Assembly (NCBI RefSeq): GCF_008691045.1
Contig: NZ_VMSO01000007.1
Span: forward strand, 81,669 to 145,668
DNA length: 64,000 nt
Direction of reading: 5' to 3'
From: Mediterraneibacter catenae
Lineage (GTDB): Bacteria; Bacillota; Clostridia; Lachnospirales; Lachnospiraceae
The notes under the pieces are model-generated. The model was not told where the DNA came from. It was given only the letters and a program-made list of their open reading frames with translations, and searched no databases. Every line of letters begins with the position of its first letter. Positions within the stretch are counted from its first letter, which is position 1. The translations under genes and the position numbers were made by a program. Positions 37,249 to 44,958 of the stretch are shown here, piece by piece.

Positions 37249-37740
37249 TCACATCTCGATCACAAAATGATCTTCTTCCGGATAATCCACGACCGTACAG
37301 TCATTTGCATATGTACACTCCGGAAGGATGATCATCGCCTGCAGCTCCTCCGCATGCACCGGAAGCGGAGCGAGATGCCAGATCGCCGTATTGATCTTGA
37401 CAAGAGTTCCTTTCGGCACGATAAACGCTTTTGTAAGTTCCGGTACCGGTGTCCCCGCAGAAGCCGGCGCCACATGCAGGATCATATCGTCATTGATCGG
37501 CAGGATGATCTCCGGTGTGGTCGTATGATACTCGGCCTGCGTGATCTTCATCACTTCCGGCTTCTTCACGAGAATCGGGGAAAATGCTGCTCTGGTCATG
37601 TATGACTCTGTCATCCGATCCGGAAAGAAACGATGGAGTTCTCCGTTCAGTGAATACCCGGAAGGCTCTGTCATATTATAAAAGGTTCCGTATGGAGCAT
37701 ATGCTTCGTGTGTCAGTGGTTCTGCTTTGATCGTTCTCAT
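37249..37740 (-). CDS. ureidoglycolate lyase-like cupin protein (DUF4867-like)
   Basis: 163 residues, beta-rich. Segments LTHEAYAPYGTFYNMTEPSGYSLNG near the N terminus, ILPINDDMILHVAPASAGTPVPELTKAFIVPKGTLVKINTAIWHLAPLPVHAEELQAMIILPE in the core fit the AllA-type cupin fold (F-x-V-P-x-G-x-x-V-x-x-x-x-x-x-W-H). No other allantoin genes are near, so the substrate may differ. AAGGAG lies about 9 bases before the ATG. Confidence 0.75.
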   Translation of the reverse strand: MRTIKAEPLTHEAYAPYGTFYNMTEPSGYSLNGELHRFFPDRMTESYMTRAAFSPILVKKPEVMKITQAEYHTTTPEIILPINDDMILHVAPASAGTPVPELTKAFIVPKGTLVKINTAIWHLAPLPVHAEELQAMIILPECTYANDCTVVDYPEEDHFVIEM

Positions 37741-37779
37741 AGACTGTCTCTCCTTTTATGATTTATTTCGTATGGCATT

Positions 37780-37830
37780 ATTATATCGCATGAAAATACG
37801 GACTGTCCACATCCTTTTGTGTACAGTCCG
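37780..37830 (-). terminator. terminator of the SPFH operon overlapping the next promoter
   Basis: Stem CGGACTGT / ACAGTCCG (37799-37830), with inner CACA/TGTG pairing, followed by TATTTT on the minus strand, 39 bases after the ribbon-helix-helix stop codon. A TGGACA (37804-37809) inside it and TATAAT (37780-37785), spacing 18, form the likely promoter for the ureidoglycolate lyase-like gene. Confidence 0.6.
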
Positions 37831-37868
37831 CTGCCCCATTCTGATTTTAATATATTCTTTTTCCGGTT

Positions 37869-38072
37869 TCACTTGATATCCAGTTCGATCGGTTCGTCCA
37901 GATGTTCTGAGACATATTTTCCGTTCTTTTTCCTCTGCCGCACGCACTCGGTCAGCAGGTATTCGATCTGTCCGTTGACCGAGCGGAAATCATCTTCTGC
38001 CCAGGCTGCAATGGCATCGTACAGCTTGGCGGACAGCCGGAGCGGAACCTGTTTCTTTTTCTGATCTGCCAT
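37869..38072 (-). CDS. ribbon-helix-helix (Arc-like) DNA-binding protein
   Basis: 67 residues. The N-terminal strand-helix-helix [42 protein letters not shown] matches the Arc/MetJ group: alternating strand residues V-P-L-R-L contact DNA and the following helices dimerise. It lies 22 bases after the SPFH gene, a pairing common in this bacterial group, and is the obvious candidate to bind the tandem palindromes over the operon promoter. Confidence 0.82.
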   Translation of the reverse strand: MADQKKKQVPLRLSAKLYDAIAAWAEDDFRSVNGQIEYLLTECVRQRKKNGKYVSEHLDEPIELDIK

Positions 38073-38094
38073 ATCTGTTCTCTTTTCCTGAATC

Positions 38095-39120
38095 TTAATA
38101 CAGACTTCCGGAGTTCACGATTGGCTGGGCATCCCGATTGCCGCAGAGTACGACGAGCAGATTCGACACCATAGCAGCCTTACGTTCCTCATCCAGTTCC
38201 ACTACACCCTTTTCATTCAGTCGGTCCAAAGCCATCTCCACCATACCTACAGCTCCGTCTACGATCATCTTTCTCGCATCTATAACTGCAGATGCCTGCT
38301 GTCTCTGGAGCATCACGGCAGCGATCTCAGGAGCATATGCCAGGTAAGTAATTCTTGCCTCGATCACTTCGATCCCAGCCTCCTCAACTCTCTTCTGGAT
38401 TTCATCGCGGATCCTTGCTGCTACGATCTCGCTGGATCCTCTTAAACTTCCCTCGTCAGCGATGCCGTCGCCTGTGGTATCCACATTCGGCGCCACATCA
38501 TAGGGGTAGATCCGTACGATATTGCGCAGGGCCGTGTCACACTGCAGAGAGAGATACTCCTTGTAGTTGTCCACATTAAACACTGCCTTTGCCGTGTCTA
38601 CTACCCGCCACATGACCGCGATCCCGATCTCCACCGGATTGCCAAGACAGTCGTTGATTTTCTGCCGGTTATTGTTGAGTGTCATGATCTTCAGCGAAAT
38701 TTTTTTACTCGACAGGTCCACCTCTGTCTTTCCCCCATTGAGAGCCAGGGACAAAGCGGATTTCTGACCCGCACCATTGTCCACATCCCCACTCTGGTGC
38801 AGATGGGTGGACGCCGCAGGATTCACACTTGAAGAAAAAGGATTTACAAAATAAAATCCTTCATTTTTCAAAGTACCCGTATACTTTCCGAACAATGTCA
38901 ATACGAGAGCCTCCTGGGGTTTCAGGATACGAAGTCCGCAGTACGGGATCCATCCTATGCAAAGCCATACAATACTTACTACCAGCAGTACCGGGCTTTT
39001 GTCATCCGCGATCATCATGCCGCCAAAAATACAGCCTGCAACAGCTGCCAGATACACAAGTGTCGTCAGGACAAGGACGATCATACCGTTCTTTCTATGC
39101 TGCAATATCTTTTCTTCCAT
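38095..39120 (-). CDS. SPFH domain (stomatin/flotillin-like) membrane protein
   Basis: 341 residues. Two N-terminal membrane helices (about 14-36 and 42-62), then the SPFH domain: [78 protein letters not shown] and [46 protein letters not shown]. An inserted stretch at 100-140 is low in hydrophobics. Proteins of this family form oligomeric membrane scaffolds. GAGGAGG lies 8 bases before the ATG. Confidence 0.92.
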   Translation of the reverse strand: MEEKILQHRKNGMIVLVLTTLVYLAAVAGCIFGGMMIADDKSPVLLVVSIVWLCIGWIPYCGLRILKPQEALVLTLFGKYTGTLKNEGFYFVNPFSSSVNPAASTHLHQSGDVDNGAGQKSALSLALNGGKTEVDLSSKKISLKIMTLNNNRQKINDCLGNPVEIGIAVMWRVVDTAKAVFNVDNYKEYLSLQCDTALRNIVRIYPYDVAPNVDTTGDGIADEGSLRGSSEIVAARIRDEIQKRVEEAGIEVIEARITYLAYAPEIAAVMLQRQQASAVIDARKMIVDGAVGMVEMALDRLNEKGVVELDEERKAAMVSNLLVVLCGNRDAQPIVNSGSLY

Positions 39121-39153
39121 AAATCATTCCTCCTCACGCAGAATCATCTTTTT

Positions 39154-39192
39154 TGATATCAATATGATATCATTTTGTATTCTTATTGTAAA
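39154..39192 (-). promoter_or_regulatory. SPFH operon promoter with tandem palindromic sites
   Basis: TTTACA (39187-39192), 17 bases, TATCAT (39164-39169). Two copies of the palindrome TGATATCA (39154-39161 and 39165-39172), 11 bp apart centre to centre, lie over the -10 and start site. One helical turn between short palindromes is the pattern bound by ribbon-helix-helix repressors. Confidence 0.65.
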
Positions 39193-39227
39193 GAGGTTTG
39201 ACACAATTTGTCAGCCACAAATTTTCT

Positions 39228-39845
39228 CTAGCGTATGAAGTTCGTATGACAGGCCGGCTCTTTCTCAGGCAGGCCGTACTTCTCTTTGCCCAGTGCAATG
39301 CTCTTCATAAGGAATGACATATTTCTTGCCAGTGTCCGCATCGTCTGAAGGCCTTCTGCATCCTGCTGTGCCTCCCCAGGCTCTCTGCCGTGGATACTGT
39401 TCCAGTACTGACTGGATGCCACCGGCATGCCGCAGATCGTAAAATACTTATTCAACTCGTCGAAAGTTGCGGAGAGTCCGCCTCTTCTCGCTGCCACAAC
39501 GCTGGCGCCCACTTTCATCGTCTTATCAAAATGTGTGCTGTAGAACAGTCTGTCAAGGAAAGCAATCAGTGTCGCATTTGCCGATGCATAATACACAGGA
39601 CTTGCCACCACAATGCCATCACATTCTTCGAATTTCGGAGCGGTCTCGTTTACAAGATCGTTAAAGACACATTTTCCCTTTTCAAAACAAGAATGGCAGG
39701 CAATGCATCCTCTGATATCCTTATTACCCACATGTACGATCTCTGTCTCAATCCCTTCTCCGGCAAAGATCTGCTCCATCTCATGCAGGGCAATGTAAGT
39801 GTTCCCTTTGGCATGAGGACTTCCGTTGATCATTAATACTTTCAT
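39228..39845 (-). CDS. NAD(P)H-dependent FMN reductase / flavodoxin-like iron-sulfur flavoprotein
   Basis: 205 residues of flavodoxin fold: MKVLMINGSPHAKGNTYIALHEM (phosphate-binding loop), DIRGCIACHSCFEKGKCVFND (four Cys that can hold an iron-sulfur cluster, C48-C61 region), GIVVASPVYYASANATLIAFLDRLFYS and GASVVAARRGGLSATFDEL. Likely a redox enzyme using NAD(P)H and FMN. It is separated from scrB by 41 bases and may be co-transcribed. Confidence 0.88.
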   Translation of the reverse strand: MKVLMINGSPHAKGNTYIALHEMEQIFAGEGIETEIVHVGNKDIRGCIACHSCFEKGKCVFNDLVNETAPKFEECDGIVVASPVYYASANATLIAFLDRLFYSTHFDKTMKVGASVVAARRGGLSATFDELNKYFTICGMPVASSQYWNSIHGREPGEAQQDAEGLQTMRTLARNMSFLMKSIALGKEKYGLPEKEPACHTNFIR

Positions 39846-39886
39846 CTCTGTTCCTCCTTCCGCATTAAATTATATCTCCGCAGACA

Positions 39887-41383
39887 TCAGATTGCAAGAA
39901 TCCTGCATCTGCCGTCCGCCGCAAGGTTTCTGTCCTTTTTATCCAGGTAGATCCTGGTTGTAAATACAGTCTCTCCTCCATTTACAAAAACTTCTACGAT
40001 CGAGCTGTCGATCAGTACGAACAGTTCTTCTACCCGATCCTCCACACGACCGATACGCACTCTCCTTCCGCCGCCACATATAGATGGCTGTCCGTCACGG
40101 TTAAGGAATGTAAGCTCCACCTTGTTGCCCGCCACACGAACAGTCAGTCCGTTGTCCTCCTGCCCGATAAGCAAGCACCTTTCTCCGCCGGCAATTCCGT
40201 CTTCTTTGACCGCCACCGCCTGATCCGCCCAGTGATATTTCCTATACTTTCCATCTGCTTTGTCTGCTGCCACATCCTTCCACGGGAGATTCGACAGCTC
40301 ACTGACCGGTTTCCTGAATATCTTTCCACTGTGATATACCAGCTCAGTGGGGAGTGTCAGGCAGTGCTGCCAGCCGTTTTCCACAGAAAGATTGCGATGC
40401 GCATTCTCTGTATCCGGTACGCCGGCCCAGCCGATCAGGATCCTTCTGCCGTCCTCAGTCTCAAAGCTCTGCGGTGCATAAAAATCAAATCCCATATCCC
40501 ATTCTCTGAAGGTGTCTTCGGGATCCCACTCCCGGAACACAGAGTCTATTTTCGCTGTTATACCGACAGGCAGGATAGAATAACCTGACTGGTAGATATT
40601 CTGGTATTTCTCTTCCCCGGCCGGAAGTCCCTGAGGGCAGTATGACAATACCCTTGTACCGCTCAATACGAAAATATCCGGACACTCCCACATATAGCCG
40701 AACTTTTTATCAGGCACCAGCTCACTCCAAAGGCTCCAATTCTTCTTATCCTGTGACATATAGATCAGGACGCCGCCCCTGTCACTGCGCTCTCCTTCCT
40801 TGTCCCAAGCTCTGGCACGGGCCCCCAGTACCATGTAGTATGTTCCTTCTTCTTTCCATACTTTCGGGTCTCTTACATGCCGGGTAATATTTTCCGGATA
40901 GTCCTCCGCGCCGAGAAGTTTTGTTTTCCCGGACATATGCTGCCCATCATCGGATTCTGTCAGTATCTGAGTAGAAATCCTGCCGGAATCAATATAATCG
41001 TAATTTCCCGGCAGCTTCACATTGCCAGTATAGAACAGATACATATGATCGTTTTCAATGAGGGCAGAACCGGAATAGACCCCGCCTGCATCCTCCGGAA
41101 TGTCTGTCGTAAGCACTGGTTCCTTATACTCCCAGTGAAGGAGGTCTGTACTTGTACAATGTCCCCAGTATCCACCACCGCCGTGTACACTTAAGGGCGA
41201 GTACTGGAAATAAGCATGATAGATCCCCCTGAACTGACACAAGCCATTGGGATCATTAAGCCATCCGACCGGCGGCATAATATGATATCGTGTACGGAAA
41301 GGACAGTTGTTTACTGTCCTCTCCATCTTCTTTAATTCTTCCCTTTCCTGCCGGAATCTGTTTTTCTGAATTTCACTTTCCAT
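39887..41383 (-). CDS. scrB: sucrose-6-phosphate hydrolase (GH32)
   Basis: Splits sucrose 6-phosphate into glucose 6-phosphate and fructose. 498 residues; five-bladed propeller with nucleophile motif WLNDPNG near 42-48, FYTGNV, RDPKVW and acid/base motif WECPD, then the C-terminal beta sandwich (about 350 on). Start at 41383 (MESEIQ) has GAGAGGG 6 bases upstream. It follows the PTS transporter gene and a relic of that transporter's IIA domain, so it completes sucrose uptake and cleavage. Confidence 0.93.
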   Translation of the reverse strand: MESEIQKNRFRQEREELKKMERTVNNCPFRTRYHIMPPVGWLNDPNGLCQFRGIYHAYFQYSPLSVHGGGGYWGHCTSTDLLHWEYKEPVLTTDIPEDAGGVYSGSALIENDHMYLFYTGNVKLPGNYDYIDSGRISTQILTESDDGQHMSGKTKLLGAEDYPENITRHVRDPKVWKEEGTYYMVLGARARAWDKEGERSDRGGVLIYMSQDKKNWSLWSELVPDKKFGYMWECPDIFVLSGTRVLSYCPQGLPAGEEKYQNIYQSGYSILPVGITAKIDSVFREWDPEDTFREWDMGFDFYAPQSFETEDGRRILIGWAGVPDTENAHRNLSVENGWQHCLTLPTELVYHSGKIFRKPVSELSNLPWKDVAADKADGKYRKYHWADQAVAVKEDGIAGGERCLLIGQEDNGLTVRVAGNKVELTFLNRDGQPSICGGGRRVRIGRVEDRVEELFVLIDSSIVEVFVNGGETVFTTRIYLDKKDRNLAADGRCRILAI

Positions 41384-41394
41384 AGCGGTCCCTC

Positions 41395-41517
41395 TCACTT
41401 TGTGATCACTGCGATCTTCTCTCCTGCTTTGACCGTATGTTCCGGTTCTCTGTCGATGTGAGCACCGTCTACCGGTTCTGTAAAGATCAGGCAGGCGGAA
41501 GTATCATATTCTTCCGG
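41395..41517 (-). pseudogene. relic of a PTS EIIA domain (C-terminal tail only)
   Basis: Directly overlapping the end of the IIBC gene, in the next reading frame, 40 codons read PEEYDTSACLIFTEPVDG followed by a segment ending TVKAGEKIAVITK and a stop. This matches the last strands of glucose-type IIA domains (G-Y-D-x-x-x-x-V-x-x-T-N ... V-x-A-G-E). The remaining ~110 residues including the phosphorylated His are absent. Suggests an internal deletion in an IIBCA gene. Confidence 0.6.
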
Positions 41518-42917
41518 TCAAATCCGATTCCCAGAACAAATGCAAAGAGGAATCCTGCTGCCAGGGCGATCACATGTGCAATGATATAGTTTACGTATCC
41601 GTTATTTGCCGGATCAGCAAGTGCGATGCCAGGCACTACTGTTGTCCCGAATCCGAGCGCCGCCAGATCTGTAAAGTAGACAACTGCACCTCCGATGGCG
41701 CCGCCAATACATCCTCCGATCAGCGGATAACGGTACCGCAGGTTTACACCGAACAAAGCTGGCTCCGTAATTCCAAAGAGAACCGAAATAAAGCTGGGGA
41801 TACATAACTCTTTCGCTTTCGCTTCTTTTATATTTCTTGCAAGGTAACCAAGAACTGCTCCACCCTGCGCGATGATTGCTACAGACATCAGGGGATTCAG
41901 GAAATTCCGTCCTGTATCAACCAGAAGCTGTGACTCGATTGCCCCGAACACATGATGAAGTCCGGTAATGACGATAAGCTGCTGTACGCCTGAGAACGCC
42001 GCATAACCGATCACTCCCAGATGCTGTGTCATCCATACGAGCACCGCCGTGATCCCGTTTGCAAGTCCTCTTCCCACCGGTCCTATGATCATGAACAACA
42101 GGAAAGAGCTGACCAGAGTGGTGAGCAGCGGGGATACAAGCAGCCGGATCACCTCCGGAACTTTCTTTTCAAAGAAAATGTCCAGTTTTGCCGTCACAAT
42201 ACCAATCAGCAATGCCACGATAATACCGCCCTGGAAACCGATCAGATCAACCGGAATCCCGAAGATATGAAGCGTCGTCACTTCCACTGTCCCCTGTGCC
42301 GCCGCGCTGGCATCGGCAAGAGAATTGGTCAGCATGATACAGCCGATCACAATACCCATGATCGGGCGCCCGCCGAATCGCTTAACTGTGCTGTAAGCTA
42401 CACACAGAGGAAGGAATCCGAAAATGGCTCCTGATGAAATATTAATGAGTCTTGACAGTCCGTACAATGTATCATTATTCTGAACGAAATCAATGTTGCC
42501 GAGCACACTGGAAAGTCCGGTCAGAAGAGCTGCAGCAAGGATTCCCGGCATGATCTCGATAAATACATCCGAGAGAGCTTTTACCGCCCTCTGCAAAGGA
42601 TTCATGCGCTTGTTTGCCTTGGTCTTCAGATCACCGAGACTCATGCTGTCCATATGCAGGGAATCGGCCAGCACCTGGCACACATCATTTACAAGTCCTG
42701 CTCCGAAGATGATCTGCAGCTGGTCTCCCGCAACAAACACACCCTTTACAAGGTCTACATCCTCAATAGCGTGAATGTCCGCCTTGTCGTTATCCTCCAG
42801 CACAAGGCGCAGACGTGTAGCACAGTGTGCGATCCCAAGGATATTGCTTTTGCCGCCCGCAAGACGGGTGAGTTCTGATGCTATATTCTCATAGCGTTTT
42901 CTTTTTTCAGCATCCAT
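41487..42917 (-). CDS. PTS sucrose/beta-glucoside transporter, IIBC subunit
   Basis: Phosphorylates its sugar during uptake. 476 residues: N-terminal IIB domain with phospho-cysteine C32 in NILGIAHCATRLRLVL, then the IIC domain of about ten helices (ALSDVFIEIMPGILAAALLTGL, SVLFGITEPALFGVNLRYRYPLIGGCIGGAIGG). No IIA domain; the C terminus MILPPA is abrupt and overlaps the IIA relic, so phosphate must come from another cell IIA. Sucrose is inferred from the following scrB. Confidence 0.9.
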   Translation of the reverse strand: MDAEKRKRYENIASELTRLAGGKSNILGIAHCATRLRLVLEDNDKADIHAIEDVDLVKGVFVAGDQLQIIFGAGLVNDVCQVLADSLHMDSMSLGDLKTKANKRMNPLQRAVKALSDVFIEIMPGILAAALLTGLSSVLGNIDFVQNNDTLYGLSRLINISSGAIFGFLPLCVAYSTVKRFGGRPIMGIVIGCIMLTNSLADASAAAQGTVEVTTLHIFGIPVDLIGFQGGIIVALLIGIVTAKLDIFFEKKVPEVIRLLVSPLLTTLVSSFLLFMIIGPVGRGLANGITAVLVWMTQHLGVIGYAAFSGVQQLIVITGLHHVFGAIESQLLVDTGRNFLNPLMSVAIIAQGGAVLGYLARNIKEAKAKELCIPSFISVLFGITEPALFGVNLRYRYPLIGGCIGGAIGGAVVYFTDLAALGFGTTVVPGIALADPANNGYVNYIIAHVIALAAGFLFAFVLGIGFDRKNMILPPA

Positions 42918-43128
42918 TTTTCAGATACCTCCCATTTTATTCAATCCTTTATAAGTATCTGCATGCATATTGTATCTACCGCGGCACCGGTTACAGCCAT
43001 CCTGTAACCGCCATGAACAAATGCTGTTTCATTTGTTCTTGCAATTACTATTATACTGGAATATAGTTTATATTATATAGACAAATGTTGTCTAACTATA
43101 CAGATTTGTTGGCATTTGGGAGAGGGAT
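42918..43128. promoter_or_regulatory. divergent control region of the sucrose locus
   Basis: Plus strand: TTGCAA (43039-43044), 17 bases, TATAGT (43062-43067) for the AraC gene. Minus strand: TATAAT (43050-43055) for the PTS operon, without a good -35, so activator-dependent. Three symmetric elements: TAGACAA-ATG-TTGTCTA (43078-43094) placed upstream of the PTS -10; GAACAAATG / CATTTGTTC with a 6-base centre (43015-43038) just downstream of the PTS start site; and CGGTTACAG / CTGTAACCG (43002-43010 with 42988-42996). The first is the best candidate for the AraC protein. Confidence 0.55.
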
Positions 43129-43947
43129 ATGAAAGACTATATATTTTCTAATGATTTTTCGAGAAACTTGGACGCCATGATCTATACATGCGGATATGAA
43201 ACATGTGAGCCGTCCCACAGCTACGGCCCTGTGGTCCGAAGCGGATATCTGATCCACTATATTCTGGGCGGAAAGGGAATCTATAAGACGGACGGGAACA
43301 TCTATCAGCTCTCCGAGGGAGACGCATTTCTGATCCGTCCGAATACGCTCATTTACTACGAAGCGGACAAATATCATCCATGGACCTACACATGGATCGG
43401 ATTTCAGGGAATTAAGATTGAACAGTACTTAAAAAGAACATCTCTTCTGGAAACACCTTATTTCCACTATGGGAAAGACGACCGGGTGAGACTCTGCCAC
43501 GAGAAGATGTTCGAGGCGTACAAACTGCCCGAGAACCGGGATCTGATGATGAACAGCATCCTGTATGAATATCTTTACTTATTGGCAAGCAAATTCCCCC
43601 GCAAATCTATCCCTCCGAAGGAAAAGAAAATCTCCTATGTAGAAGAAGCGCTCCGGTACATCGAAAACAATTATGCCCACACGGTCAACATTCAAGTCAT
43701 TGCGGACCATTTGAATATTGAACGTACTTACCTTTACCGGCTGTTCAAGGACATTACGGGAACGTCTCCACAAGAATACCTGCTGGACTACCGGATCAGA
43801 CGGGCGTGCTCGCTTCTGAAAGAAACAGACCTTCCGATCAGTGATATCGCCAGATCTGTAGGATATGACGATGCTCTGTATTTTTCAAGGCTCTTTAAGC
43901 AGAAGAAAGGGCAGACACCTACACAATATCGCAAGACAATGGTCTAA
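43129..43947 (+). CDS. AraC family transcriptional regulator of the sucrose locus
   Basis: 272 residues. N-terminal cupin sugar-sensing domain (YILGGKGIYKTDGNIYQLSEGDAFLIRPNTLIYYEAD, about 44-80) and C-terminal double helix-turn-helix (VNIQVIADHLNIERTYLYRLFKDITGTSPQEYLLDYRIRRA; then SDIARSVGYDDALYFSRLFKQKKGQTPTQYR). Divergent from the PTS-scrB operon with shared control region, so likely its activator. Good ribosome binding site GGAGAGG before ATG. Confidence 0.9.
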   Translation: MKDYIFSNDFSRNLDAMIYTCGYETCEPSHSYGPVVRSGYLIHYILGGKGIYKTDGNIYQLSEGDAFLIRPNTLIYYEADKYHPWTYTWIGFQGIKIEQYLKRTSLLETPYFHYGKDDRVRLCHEKMFEAYKLPENRDLMMNSILYEYLYLLASKFPRKSIPPKEKKISYVEEALRYIENNYAHTVNIQVIADHLNIERTYLYRLFKDITGTSPQEYLLDYRIRRACSLLKETDLPISDIARSVGYDDALYFSRLFKQKKGQTPTQYRKTMV

Positions 43948-43991
43948 AAATAATCTATTCTGCTCCCCAATTAGAATTCCGATTTCCTATG

Positions 43992-44038
43992 AAAAAGACC
44001 GCATTGGCTTTCTATAACTGTAGCCAGTGCGACCTTTT
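43992..44038. terminator. bidirectional terminator between the AraC gene and the small-gene cassette
   Basis: 17-bp stem with G-U/A-C tolerant positions (AAAAGACCGCATTGGCT against AGCCAGTGCGACCTTTT), loop of 12, A run on the left and T run on the right, so it works in both directions between the convergent genes. Confidence 0.75.
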
Positions 44039-44053
44039 CATTTGTATAATGTT

Positions 44054-44338
44054 CTATTTGAATTCATTGTAGAATCCTTCTGAGCTGTACTCAGCCCATT
44101 TTAAATACATTTCCTGATAATTCTGTTTTATAAATCTCTGTATGATACGAATTTCCTTATCTGTAAGAATTCCCCGATTTTTTAATACAGACTCTCCGGT
44201 ATTCTCGACAAAAAATTTGGCCGAACCTGCTTCTGTCAGCTTTCGGTCGCTTGCATGAACATGCATACACTCAATTACACAATGCGATGTAAAATATAAA
44301 TAGTATCCTGCAACTTTAAATTCATAATACTTAGGCAT
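44054..44338 (-). CDS. DUF4160-like small protein
   Basis: About 94 residues: MPKYYEFKVAGYYLYFTSHCVIECMHVHASDRK, where the H-x-H-A segment resembles the H-F-H-A of DUF4160 proteins, and the C terminus IIQRFIKQNYQEMYLKWAEYS matches the final helices of that family. DUF4160 genes are often in toxin-antitoxin-like pairs with DUF2442. The start at 44338 (GGAGG 6 bases upstream) lies inside the preceding gene by 8 bases. Last of three overlapping genes in an AT-rich patch. Confidence 0.7.
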   Translation of the reverse strand: MPKYYEFKVAGYYLYFTSHCVIECMHVHASDRKLTEAGSAKFFVENTGESVLKNRGILTDKEIRIIQRFIKQNYQEMYLKWAEYSSEGFYNEFK

Positions 44339-44561
44339 CGCATTCCTCCATAAATTCACTGTTTTTTCTCAAATAATCCCTTACGATCTGTATCTCAATA
44401 TCATCCATGCTCGTCTCCAGTACATCTCCGGTTTTAGAAAGTACCACTGCTTTATCCGGACGATTCAGATTTAATACGCGATACCCCTCTGTACAATGTG
44501 TAAAAGCATACCCATTTACAATCATATCCGCCTCATTCGCTACTTTTATCACATCAGTCAT
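44331..44561 (-). CDS. small protein of unknown function, 76 residues
   Basis: MTDVIKVANEADMIVNGYAFTHCTEGYRVLNLN..., ending EFMEECDA. Acidic, soluble; central segment DKAVVLSKTGDVLETSMDDIEIQIVRDYL looks like two strands and a helix. ATG at 44561 preferred (GAGG 7 bases upstream); a TTG two codons earlier is possible. Overlaps both neighbours by 8 bases, so translation is coupled. By position it could be the partner (antitoxin or immunity type) of the DUF4160-like protein, but it does not look like DUF2442. Confidence 0.6.
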   Translation of the reverse strand: MTDVIKVANEADMIVNGYAFTHCTEGYRVLNLNRPDKAVVLSKTGDVLETSMDDIEIQIVRDYLRKNSEFMEECDA

Positions 44562-44832
44562 CTGCAATCCTCACTTTCTCAATCGGCTTCAAAAATTCAT
44601 CAGGATCAAAATACAGATTTTTTAAGATCGGAATTAAATCAATGTATTCTTCTTCTTCCTGTTCATTGTGAATATACTTTGCCATAGCAACCAAATATCC
44701 ATGATCCCATTCCTTGATTTTCGTATATCTCTCCAAAGAATATGGTGCCTTGAATCGTATTATATGGTTATCGAACTGAAAAATTGTATAATTATTTTCA
44801 CTGCTTAATATAGCTTCTTTTTTATCTGACAT
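44554..44832 (-). CDS. small protein of unknown function, 92 residues
   Basis: MSDKKEAILSSENNYTIFQFDNHIIRFKAPYSLERYTKIKEWDHGYLVAMAKYIHNEQEEEEYIDLIPILKNLYFDP... Acidic, soluble, no signal peptide. First of the three-gene cassette; its stop overlaps the next start by 8 bases. AT-rich codon use compared with the flanking genes suggests a different origin. No family recognised with certainty. Confidence 0.6.
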   Translation of the reverse strand: MSDKKEAILSSENNYTIFQFDNHIIRFKAPYSLERYTKIKEWDHGYLVAMAKYIHNEQEEEEYIDLIPILKNLYFDPDEFLKPIEKVRIADD

Positions 44833-44900
44833 ATGTTTTTCACCACCTATATGAAAAGTATAACATTATGTTTCAAAAATATGAAATTATTCAAGTTGTG

Positions 44901-44940
44901 AAAAAAGGCTTCCGACAACCTTTTATATTGTCGAAAGCCT
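44901..44940 (-). terminator. terminator after the GGGtGRT gene
   Basis: 13-bp stem with one mismatch (AGGCTTTCGACAA / TTGTCGGAAGCCT on the minus strand), 9-base loop, then six T. It lies 19 bases beyond the GGGtGRT stop codon and isolates it from the small-gene cassette. Confidence 0.85.
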
Positions 44941-44958
44941 CCAATTTTATGTCATTTA

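Noticed and set aside
39195..39227. TGACA/TGTCA inverted repeat after the flavin reductase gene
   Set aside because: Only 5-bp arms; too short to support a call.
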